Assembly: GCA_026418905.1 (NCBI GenBank)
Contig: JAOAAK010000047.1
Coordinates: forward strand, 1 to 63,907
Source of the DNA: Bacteroidales bacterium
GTDB taxonomy: Bacteria > Bacteroidota > Bacteroidia > Bacteroidales > DTU049
Direction of reading: 5' to 3'
Length of the DNA stretch: 63,907 nt
The notes under the pieces are model-generated. The model was not told where the DNA came from. It did not search any database and worked only from the letters and a program-made list of their open reading frames with translations. The position numbers and the translations under genes are program-made. Of this stretch, positions 56,934-63,907 are shown in pieces; position 1 is the stretch's first letter; the number at the start of each line of letters is the position of its first letter.

Positions 56934-57008
56934 CGGGGCATAGCGTAGTCCGGCTAGCGCGCCTGCTTTGGGAGCAGGAGGTCGCAGGTTCAAATCCTGC
57001 TGCCCCGA
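56934..57008 (+). tRNA. tRNA-Pro (anticodon TGG)
   Basis: 75-base cloverleaf: acceptor CGGGGCA with TGCCCCG, anticodon loop TTTGGGA, T-arm GCAGGTTCAAATCCTGC. CCA not encoded. Confidence 0.97.
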
Positions 57009-57014
57009 CGATCC

Positions 57015-57088
57015 GGTCTCGTAGCTCAGCTGGATAGAGCAGCAGCCTTCTAAGCTGCGGGTCGCAGGTTCGAATCCTGCCGGGATCA
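57015..57088 (+). tRNA. tRNA-Arg (anticodon TCT)
   Basis: 74-base cloverleaf: acceptor GGTCTCG with CGGGATC (two G-T pairs), anticodon loop CTTCTAA, T-arm GCAGGTTCGAATCCTGC. Six bases separate it from the tRNA-Pro. Its discriminator base is followed by a single C and then the ATG of the cysteine synthase gene. Confidence 0.96.
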
Positions 57089-57089
57089 C

Positions 57090-57998
57090 ATGAATTCTTC
57101 TGATATTTTGAAATTGATTGGGCGAACTCCTTTAGTTGAATTAAAAAAAATTCAAGTATCGAACAGTGTTAGGGTTTTCTGTAAGCTCGAATACTTTAAC
57201 CCCGGTAAAAGTGTTAAAGATCGTGCTGCTTTTTTCATGATTGAAGGCGCTTATTCTAAAGGATTGTTATCATCTTCAAGTTACATTGTTGAACCAACGA
57301 GTGGAAACACCGGCATTGGTCTTGCTTGGATTTGTGCAACCCGAAAAATACCTCTTGTTCTTGTCATGCCGGAACACATGAGTGAAGAAAGAAAAAAACT
57401 CCTCAAATACTTGGGAGCTCAGCTCATACTAACTCCCAAAGAAAAAGGCATGAAAGGGGCTGTTGAAAAAGTACAGGATATTGTTCAATCTGACCCAAAA
57501 GCTGTCTTTCTTAATCAATTCAACAATTCCGATAACGTGCGAGCACATTATACTACCACTGGAGTGGAAATCTGGGAGGATCTTGGTAATCAGATTGATG
57601 TATTGGTAGCAGGAGTAGGAACTGCAGGAACTATAGTTGGTGTATCCACATTTATTAAAGAACGAAAAAAAATTCATGTTTTTGCTGTTGAACCCTTAGA
57701 AAGTCCTGTTCTTTCGGGCGGAAAGCCAGGACCTCACAATATTCCTGGTATCGGAGCTGGTTTTATTCCCGGTAATTACATCCCTTCACTTGTTGATGAA
57801 ATAATTACTGTTCCTTCAGAGGAAGCTTTGAAAACTGCAAAAACTTTGGCTTTGATCGAAGGAATACCATCAGGAATTTCCGGAGGAGCAAACGTTTGGG
57901 CAGCTTTACAAGTAGCTAATAGACCTGAATTCAAAAATAAAACCATCGTTACCTTTATTCCAGATTTTATCGAAAGATATTTATCTGTTATCTTATAA
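57090..57998 (+). CDS. Cysteine synthase (O-acetylserine sulfhydrylase)
   Basis: 302-aa PLP enzyme (CysK/CysM family) making cysteine from O-acetylserine and sulfide. GRTPLVEL, the PLP Lys43 in NPGKSVKDR, the substrate loop EPTSGNTGIG, GVGTAGTI and GISGGANVWAA are conserved. The usual C-terminal ERYLS is present but the residue before it, normally Gly (GERYLST), is Ile. The ATG is the second base after the tRNA-Arg discriminator base, with no room for its own promoter or ribosome binding site, so it should be co-transcribed with the tRNAs. Confidence 0.93.
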   Translation: MNSSDILKLIGRTPLVELKKIQVSNSVRVFCKLEYFNPGKSVKDRAAFFMIEGAYSKGLLSSSSYIVEPTSGNTGIGLAWICATRKIPLVLVMPEHMSEERKKLLKYLGAQLILTPKEKGMKGAVEKVQDIVQSDPKAVFLNQFNNSDNVRAHYTTTGVEIWEDLGNQIDVLVAGVGTAGTIVGVSTFIKERKKIHVFAVEPLESPVLSGGKPGPHNIPGIGAGFIPGNYIPSLVDEIITVPSEEALKTAKTLALIEGIPSGISGGANVWAALQVANRPEFKNKTIVTFIPDFIERYLSVIL

Positions 57999-58637
57999 GT
58001 AAACCTTCATCATTATTTTAAATTACGAGAAATGATATGCAACTAACATATGAATAACGACTCTATTATGCACTAACAAAAAACCATACATTTTTTGTAG
58101 GAAAAAATCCCTATCCAATTACCTCCATTTTCTTGCATCAATACAGCATAAATTACACTAAAAATCAGTCATTGCGGACAGTTTCATATAACAAAACAAA
58201 CCCAACTCAATCATAACTAACTTCACTGATTTCAGTCATTTAAAGCAAACAAAATATCTCAAACATCTTGTTATTGACATGCATTTAAAAAATTATTCTC
58301 ATGCTCATTGTCACAATAGAAACTTAATAGAAATTTATGTATTTTAATATAACCCCAAAATATTTACCCCTAATTTTTTTAAGAAAATTTTTTTTCTTTT
58401 TCCTTCTTTGCAAATTATGTTACACCATTTTCAGAAAATTATTACCCATCCTACTCAAAAAAATTATTTATTTGTTTACCTTTTCCCCATAACTTATTTA
58501 ATAAACAAAATTTGTTTAACTCACTTTAATTTCGAAACAAGTTTGAAACAAAAAAATTCACTCTTATCTTTCTCATGGAAACTTTTTTCATTCTGAATTG
58601 CTATGTAAGTATATTTTCACATGCACAAAAGCAATCC
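57999..58637. other. AT-rich intergenic stretch
   Basis: About 640 bases between the cysteine synthase and SBBP genes with no recognisable gene, RNA or repeat. A 62-codon open frame at 58408-58596 has a biased low-complexity composition and no recognised domain. Confidence 0.5.
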
Positions 58638-60803
58638 TCATGAGTCCTGACCCCCCAGATAAGTAGAATAAATCAATTTCTTTCCATTTTTATGTATTTT
58701 GGTAACAAAAACATCATTAAATCCTTTCATCATTTTTTGATATGCTCCAACTGTGACATCAAAAGTCCTTGATCTAGTACAACCTGCTACATATGCATTA
58801 CCTGTCCCATCAATAGCTATACCCCAACTCCATTCATCACTATCTCCACCTAAATAAGTAGAATATATTAAGCCTGTTCCTAAAATGTTCAACTTCGTAA
58901 CAAAAACATCTTTATCTCCTCCTCCATGTTTTCTTTCATATGCTTTTGAGGTTACATCAAAATCGTTCGATTCAGTAAAACCTGTTATGAAGACAAAACC
59001 AGCATTATTTACGGCTATATCAGAACTCCATTCATTGCCGTTTCCACCTAAATAGGTAGAATACACCAACTCAGTACCTACATTGTTAAGCTTCGTAATA
59101 AAAGCATCATATCCTCCCGCATTCTTTTCTTGATATGCTCCTTTTGTTACATCGAAATCCGTCGATTCAGTAAAACCCGTTACATATGCATAACCCTTAT
59201 CGTCCACTGTGATACCCCAACCCCATTCATTTCCACTTCCTCCTAAATAAGTAGAATACACCAAACTTGTACCATCACTATTTAGCTTCGTCACAAACAC
59301 ATCATATTTCTCTCCTCCATGCTTCACCTGATACGCCCCCACAGTCACGTCAAAATCTACCGATTTCGTCCATCCCGTTATATATGCACAACCTGTACCA
59401 TCCACAGCAATGTCATAACCATAATCAGCATCGCTTCCCCCCAGATAGGTTGAATACATCAAAGCTGTACCCGAACTGTTAAGTTTTGCAACGTAAGCAT
59501 CTTTTTCCTTTCCTGCTATCGTTTGATAAGCCCCAGATGTCACATCGAAATCATCCGATTCAGTCAAACCCGTCACGTAGACACAACCCTTATTATCCAC
59601 AGAAATATCGGATCCTGCATCATTCTCACTACCCCCAAGAAAGGTTGAATACATCAATCTTGTACCTGTATTGTTGAGCTTAGCAATAAAAGCATCTCCT
59701 TTCCCTCCATACCATGTCTGAAATGAACCAATTGTTACATTAAAATCGGCAGAATAAGTTTCACCAGTGATATAAACACAACCCATACTATCGACAGTTA
59801 TTCCAAAAGAATAGTCATTACGCTTTCCACCCAAATAAGTTGAATACACCAATGCTGTGCCAGAATTATTTAATTTTGTAACAAACACATCATATTCACC
59901 ATCATTCTTATTTTGAAATGATCCTATCGTTACATCATAATCCTCAGACCAGGTATAACCCGTTATGTACGCACAACCAGTACCATCCACTACTATATCT
60001 TCAGCTTGTTCATCAAAATATTGTCCAAAACTCCTAAAATGCATGAGTGGTTTAATTACCAATCTCCCATGGTAATCGCATTTCTCGATTCCAAAACCCC
60101 ATGTACGTTCTCTTTCTTCGTACCAACTTTTTACTAACACACCATCATTATCATACGTTAGTAAATTCTCTATTTCCACCATTCCAAATTGTGTTTCAAA
60201 AGTCAAACTTCCATTCTCTTTTTTAATTCGATCCATACCACGTAAAGTAAATTTTATTTTATTTACATTTCCTTCCTCACGCACTATCCATTCATAGCGC
60301 AACTCACCACCGTCAAAATAATATCTTACATCAATCCCATCGTACACATCCTTCAAAATTACCTCTCGAAATAAACCTACCTCTCTCACATGTCCACCAT
60401 CGTTTGTTAAGTAATTATAATAACCACCTGCCCTTCTCCTACCTTCTCGAACAGGGTTTAAATTATGTTCCTTAAACTCCATCAATACCCGATGTCCTGC
60501 CACAACATCTTCGTATAACTCCATCTCATCTATCCATTTTGTTCCTTTTCCCTCCCCTACTTCTCTGATCCTTTCTTCAGATCGATAAAACGTATAATTT
60601 ATTCCATATTTTGTAATCCACACATTTATACCATGCATTTTACATAAATAAAATACTTCATCAGGCCACTGACCTTTGTTCTCTATGAAATAAGTCCGCT
60701 CCAATTTTGACACACTTTTTAGCACAAGCAGACTTTCACTAATAGGTTTTCCTGCGACTACACCAAAGCTAATAATTCCAAAAATCAAAAATACGTTATT
60801 CAT
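58638..60803 (-). CDS. SBBP-repeat (seven-bladed propeller) exported protein
   Basis: 721-aa protein. A signal peptide-like start, an N-terminal beta-rich domain (about 35-240, RTYFIENKGQWPDEVFYL and YGINYTFYRSEE) typical of SBBP proteins, then seven near-identical repeats of 65-66 residues, each with YITG/YVTG and STYLGG. Seven repeats make one complete propeller; the last ends at STYLGGQDS just before the stop. No T9SS sorting domain follows. Such proteins are exported surface or cell-envelope proteins of unknown function. Promoter element at 60822-60829. Confidence 0.82.
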   Translation of the reverse strand: MNNVFLIFGIISFGVVAGKPISESLLVLKSVSKLERTYFIENKGQWPDEVFYLCKMHGINVWITKYGINYTFYRSEERIREVGEGKGTKWIDEMELYEDVVAGHRVLMEFKEHNLNPVREGRRRAGGYYNYLTNDGGHVREVGLFREVILKDVYDGIDVRYYFDGGELRYEWIVREEGNVNKIKFTLRGMDRIKKENGSLTFETQFGMVEIENLLTYDNDGVLVKSWYEERERTWGFGIEKCDYHGRLVIKPLMHFRSFGQYFDEQAEDIVVDGTGCAYITGYTWSEDYDVTIGSFQNKNDGEYDVFVTKLNNSGTALVYSTYLGGKRNDYSFGITVDSMGCVYITGETYSADFNVTIGSFQTWYGGKGDAFIAKLNNTGTRLMYSTFLGGSENDAGSDISVDNKGCVYVTGLTESDDFDVTSGAYQTIAGKEKDAYVAKLNSSGTALMYSTYLGGSDADYGYDIAVDGTGCAYITGWTKSVDFDVTVGAYQVKHGGEKYDVFVTKLNSDGTSLVYSTYLGGSGNEWGWGITVDDKGYAYVTGFTESTDFDVTKGAYQEKNAGGYDAFITKLNNVGTELVYSTYLGGNGNEWSSDIAVNNAGFVFITGFTESNDFDVTSKAYERKHGGGDKDVFVTKLNILGTGLIYSTYLGGDSDEWSWGIAIDGTGNAYVAGCTRSRTFDVTVGAYQKMMKGFNDVFVTKIHKNGKKLIYSTYLGGQDS
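58640..60020 (-). repeat. Seven tandem ~195-bp coding repeats (SBBP)
   Basis: Repeating units encoding YITGxT...DVFVTKLN...YSTYLGG, period about 195-198 bases, conserved at DNA level. They could recombine and change the repeat number. Confidence 0.85.
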
Positions 60804-60821
60804 TTTAAAATGATTTTAAAA

Positions 60822-60829
60822 CAAAAATA
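60822..60829 (-). promoter_or_regulatory. -7 promoter element for the SBBP gene
   Basis: TATTTTTG on the minus strand, 19 bases before the ATG at 60803. Confidence 0.4.
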
Positions 60830-61224
60830 AAAATTTATAACAAAAAATATTTTGGTACATATGTTTTAATCTAATTTATCTTTTTAAGCTATTCAAACTA
60901 AAATTTTCATATTCATTTTGTTGTTAAAATATCCTTAAAATGCTAACATTCTTATCCAAATTTTTAAAACCAACATTTTGGAAAGCCAATATTTATTCAT
61001 CTTTTATTTTTCCCCCTCCAATTCCATGCAAAATTTCAGCTAGCAATAGCAAATCACGTATATAGAAGAAATAAAAAGGTCTCGCTGCAATTCAATTTTT
61101 CTCATTTCAAGTTTTGTGAAATAAGTGTCGTGTAATTTAATTGGTTCCCCATCTTGCTGGCTCAAATTTTATGAGTTTTTTTTAAAATATTTCAGTAAAC
61201 TTTAAGTATGTTTTCGTAAAATTT

Positions 61225-61232
61225 TATTTTTG
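61225..61232 (+). promoter_or_regulatory. -7 promoter element for the M1 aminopeptidase
   Basis: TATTTTTG, 8 bases before the ATG at 61240, implying almost no leader. Confidence 0.45.
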
Positions 61233-61239
61233 AAAAAAA

Positions 61240-63165
61240 ATGAAAAACTTCCTTATTATTTTTTTCATCATCAATTTGGTCACATGGGGGCAAGGTGATT
61301 TTACGTGGGTTGAAACGGAATCTGAACAGAAAAAAGCCTTGATAAGTCAATTTTACCATAAATCAAGAAAAACGGCTGGAGCCAACATAGATGTGAAGCA
61401 CATTCGATTTCATTGGAAAGTAGATCCCGCGATTCATTACATCAATGGATTTGTTAAATATACGTTTCGGTCACTGGAAGACTTGCAGAGTACAACCTTA
61501 CTTTTGGACAATCCTCTTGTCATTGATAGCATCATCTATCATGGACAAACAATAACCTACTCTCGCCCGAACGATACCCTTGTTATAAATTTTCCTACCA
61601 CTATTTTAACCGGGCAGATTGATAGTTTTACTATTGTATATCAAGGTGCCCCTAACACATCTGGGTTTGGTTCTTTTGAAACCTCAACCCATGGCAACAA
61701 CATACCTGTAATGTGGACACTCTCTCAACCATATGGTGCCTATGAATGGTGGCCTACTAAAAATGACCTTAAAGACAAAATTGATTCCATTGATGTTATC
61801 ATTACCATGCCCTCTGCATTCGTAGCTGCAAGTCACGGACTTCTTTTTAAAGATACAGTTGTTCAAGGACAAAGAGTTATGCACTGGAAGCACCGATATC
61901 CCATCGTCTCTTATTTAGTGGCATTTGCCGTATCCAACTACGAACGACAAAATAACCAGGTACAATTATCACAAGGATCTCTTCCTTTAGTGAATTATGT
62001 TTACCCTGAACATGCTCAAGATGCACTTAATGCCATTTTTGCACTCAAGCTGGTTATGCAGTTTTATGATTCGCTCGTAGGACCATATCCCTTCATGCAA
62101 GAAAAATACGGCCAAGCAGAATTCAACTGGGGCGGTGGTATGGAGCATCAAACTATAAGTTTCATAGGAAATATGACAAATTATGAACTATGTGCCCACG
62201 AGCTCATACACATGTGGTTTGGAGATGCCATCACTTGTGGAAGCTGGCAAGATATTTGGCTTAACGAAGGGTTCGCCACCTATTTTACAGCTTTAAATTA
62301 CGAACGTTTCTTTCCGACTACCTATTGGATGCCATGGAAAATCCATGCCATTCAGTATATTACTTCAGAACCTTATGGTAGCGTTTATGTATACGATACC
62401 ACTGACGTTTATCGCATTTTCGACGGAAGATTAAGTTATTACAAAGGCGCATATGTACTTCATATGCTACGGTGGATACTTAGCGATTCTACATTTTTCT
62501 CTGCCATAAGAGCCTACTACGCCAGTCCTCAGTTTAAATATGGTTTTGTTCGAACCGAAGATTTCAAGCATTTTCTAGAACAACATTCTGGTAAAAACTT
62601 GACAGAATTTTTCAACGATTGGGTTTACGGTGAAGGACATCCCATATACTCATGGGAACTATATTACCATAACGATGACAGCACAAAAATCATTCTTCAT
62701 CAATCAACGTCACATCCATCAGTTGATTTTTTTGAAATGCCTGTACCTGTTTATTTTTTTAAAGGCAATCAGATATATTCCATCGTACTTAACCATACTC
62801 AGCCACATCAAACCTTCTACGTTCCTTTTCCTTTTCCAGATTCCATTCAATTAGATCCGCAGCTCTGGATTTTAAAACAATTGCCAGTTCAAGGAATTGT
62901 TGGCACTGATGCTTTGCCAGAACAACCCCTCTTTAAGTTATATCCTAATCCAGCCGATAAAGAATCATCCATCAACATAGAATTTCCATACGTCGGACAA
63001 ATCAGTATTATTAGCACAGACGGAAAAGAAGTACTTACACTATGGCACCAACAAAAAAGTATCCTAGATCCAAATGTGTTAAAACCTGGTGTTTATTACA
63101 TATCATTCAAAAATGAAAGAATTACAGCTTTTCATAAACTAATCATTTCTAACACAAAAAATTAA
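61240..63165 (+). CDS. M1 family metallopeptidase, T9SS type A cargo
   Basis: 641-aa exported zinc aminopeptidase-like protein. Signal peptide; substrate motif GGGMEHQ (normally GAMEN); zinc site HELIH at residues 320-324 with the third ligand Glu343, exactly 18 residues further on, in WLNEGFATYFTA; and the transition-state Tyr within YYKGAYVLHML. The C-terminal type A sorting domain (LYPNPADKESSINIEFP) sends it through T9SS. It is likely to digest extracellular peptides. Promoter at 61225. Confidence 0.92.
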   Translation: MKNFLIIFFIINLVTWGQGDFTWVETESEQKKALISQFYHKSRKTAGANIDVKHIRFHWKVDPAIHYINGFVKYTFRSLEDLQSTTLLLDNPLVIDSIIYHGQTITYSRPNDTLVINFPTTILTGQIDSFTIVYQGAPNTSGFGSFETSTHGNNIPVMWTLSQPYGAYEWWPTKNDLKDKIDSIDVIITMPSAFVAASHGLLFKDTVVQGQRVMHWKHRYPIVSYLVAFAVSNYERQNNQVQLSQGSLPLVNYVYPEHAQDALNAIFALKLVMQFYDSLVGPYPFMQEKYGQAEFNWGGGMEHQTISFIGNMTNYELCAHELIHMWFGDAITCGSWQDIWLNEGFATYFTALNYERFFPTTYWMPWKIHAIQYITSEPYGSVYVYDTTDVYRIFDGRLSYYKGAYVLHMLRWILSDSTFFSAIRAYYASPQFKYGFVRTEDFKHFLEQHSGKNLTEFFNDWVYGEGHPIYSWELYYHNDDSTKIILHQSTSHPSVDFFEMPVPVYFFKGNQIYSIVLNHTQPHQTFYVPFPFPDSIQLDPQLWILKQLPVQGIVGTDALPEQPLFKLYPNPADKESSINIEFPYVGQISIISTDGKEVLTLWHQQKSILDPNVLKPGVYYISFKNERITAFHKLIISNTKN

Positions 63166-63246
63166 TTTTCAAGTGTTGTATTTACAAATCTCATTTGCAC
63201 AAAGACCATAATAATTTGTATTTTCATCAATCTAATTGTACCCAAA

Positions 63247-63353
63247 TGTTAACCGAACAAAAACTCGATTAAATTATCTTACGACTTGATTATCAGAATT
63301 TTATTTTTTCATTTTTTCATATCATATGAAAAAATGTTAACCTATTGTTAACC
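63247..63353. repeat. Three TGTTAACC direct repeats
   Basis: Copies at 63247-63254, 63335-63342 and 63346-63353, all upstream of the SUMF1-like gene. Confidence 0.5.
63311..63335. repeat. 12-bp perfect dyad ATTTTTTCATAT / ATATGAAAAAAT
   Basis: Arms 63311-63322 and 63324-63335 with a single central C. It is an operator candidate or a weak terminator for the aminopeptidase gene. Confidence 0.5.
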
Positions 63354-63396
63354 TTAAATTGCCCGTAAACCAAAATTTTCCCAAGTTATGCAGTAT

Positions 63397-63404
63397 TATA
63401 TTTG
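63397..63404 (+). promoter_or_regulatory. -7 promoter element for the SUMF1-like gene
   Basis: TATATTTG, 13 bases before the ATG at 63417. Confidence 0.5.
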
Positions 63405-63416
63405 TAAAAAAAAGAA

Positions 63417-63907
63417 ATGAAATCATTGTTTAATATTTTATTGCTTTCAGTCATATCAGGTAATGTTCTGGCAGGAAACATTCAAGTTAGTAATGCCAGA
63501 TTCACAGGTAAAGATACAGCAACCAATACTGTTTACGTTACTTTTGATTTAACTTGGGATATGTCTTGGAGAAGGCCAGCCCCAAGAAATTGGGATGCAG
63601 CATGGGTTTTTGTCAAATTTAGACGAAATCCTGTCCTCAATGTATGGGAACATATGGTTTTTCCTTTTGTCGATGGAACAGGCACGGGGGATGGTCATAT
63701 TCCTGCTCCAGGATCGGTCATCAGAAGTAGCAATGATAATGGAGCAGGTGGTTCGTTCGGAGTTTTTATTTATGGAAGCAGTAATTTCGAACCTCAAACA
63801 GTTAACTATACTAATGTTAGACTCAGATGGAATTACGCAAGTCAAGGAGTTTCCGACTGGGATAGCGTAGAAATATGTGTTTTCGCTATCGAAATGGTAT
63901 ATATTCC
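63417..63907 (+). CDS. SUMF1-like protein, N-terminal part (cut by window end)
   Basis: First 163 codons only; it runs off the window. A signal peptide (MKSLFNILLLSVISGNVLAG) is followed by a beta-rich domain with WDAAWVFVKFR, LRWNYASQGVSDWDSVEI and the ending VFAIEMVYI. In Bacteroidota this front domain commonly precedes a formylglycine-generating-enzyme (SUMF1/EgtB) domain, which would begin after the cut. Calling it that family is inference from the pattern IEMVYI. The ATG at 63417 is supported by the promoter element at 63397. Confidence 0.65.
   Translation, partial: MKSLFNILLLSVISGNVLAGNIQVSNARFTGKDTATNTVYVTFDLTWDMSWRRPAPRNWDAAWVFVKFRRNPVLNVWEHMVFPFVDGTGTGDGHIPAPGSVIRSSNDNGAGGSFGVFIYGSSNFEPQTVNYTNVRLRWNYASQGVSDWDSVEICVFAIEMVYI

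Larger units (their letters stand above)
60804..61239. other. Divergent intergenic region
   Basis: AT-rich region between the SBBP and aminopeptidase genes; promoter elements at either end and no gene in between. Confidence 0.5.

Noticed and set aside
56901-57089. 62-codon open frame on the minus strand
   Set aside because: It is the antisense of the two tRNA genes.
58408-58596. 62-codon open frame in the AT-rich gap
   Set aside because: Low-complexity composition, no domain and no promoter; treated as chance.

Overview
The window reads as a chromosome segment of an AT-rich member of the Bacteroidota, probably an anaerobe. The evidence is: type IX secretion (T9SS) cargo with type A and type B C-terminal sorting domains; PD40/OmpA envelope proteins like PorE; a SusC-like TonB-dependent receptor; DUF2723, FtsB/DivIC-like and LptC/LptD genes; and many promoters with the Bacteroidota -7 element TAnnTTTG (N17-20 from TTTG in the clear cases). 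HydE (hydrogenase maturase), a 2[4Fe-4S] ferredoxin and NimA-like/flavin reductase genes suggest anaerobic or microaerobic life. No species can be assigned from this alone.

Layout. 1-2053: a GmrSD-like DUF262/DUF1524 nuclease gene, visibly less AT-rich than the rest, followed by a fragment of a type I restriction-modification protein; this looks like the edge of a defence island. 2535-8613: minus-strand unit of a ~1640-residue TPR/PD40/coiled-coil/3xSPOR protein, a flavin reductase and an NlpC/P60 lipoprotein. 8738-14787: FtsB-like gene, Smr protein, cupin, T9SS cargo, LemA, HtpG. 15360-19385: queD / MntP-like / CPBP protease unit, divergent from dus-acyltransferase. 19429-23119: TonB receptor under a TPP riboswitch, then hydE. 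23174-31710: TlpA-like thioredoxin, amidase, LptD, a type B T9SS cargo, PfkB kinase. 31781: tRNA-Asn. 32037-37433: DUF2723, deacetylase, deoC, mtgA operon. 37584-43770: lipoprotein, ChaN-like protein, SDR, gpmA-glmM. 43801-51691: a tightly packed ten-gene minus-strand run from coaX through lptC, yceD, rpmF and fabH to a small ferredoxin. 51755: tRNA-Phe. 51885-56870: T9SS type B cargo, PPOX protein, PorE-like OmpA protein. 56934-57998: tRNA-Pro, tRNA-Arg and a cysteine synthase gene whose ATG lies one base after the tRNA-Arg. 58638-63907: seven-repeat SBBP protein, M1 aminopeptidase with T9SS tail, and the start of a SUMF1-like protein cut by the window end.

How the genes work together. Much of the window builds or remodels the envelope: LPS export (lptC, lptD), peptidoglycan synthesis and cleavage (mtgA, amidase, NlpC/P60, SPOR proteins), T9SS-linked PD40/OmpA proteins and secreted cargo. 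CoA, fatty-acid and ribosome genes share one operon with LPS export. Thiamine uptake is the clearest regulated function, through the TPP riboswitch upstream of the TonB receptor.

Several apparent TTG starts coincide with the TTTG of a promoter, so the downstream ATG was chosen there. The most notable observations are the tRNA-Arg/cysteine synthase junction, which RNase Z processing would turn into a nearly leaderless mRNA; the riboswitch hairpin that buries the receptor start codon; and a likely non-ATG (ACG) start on the giant SPOR protein.
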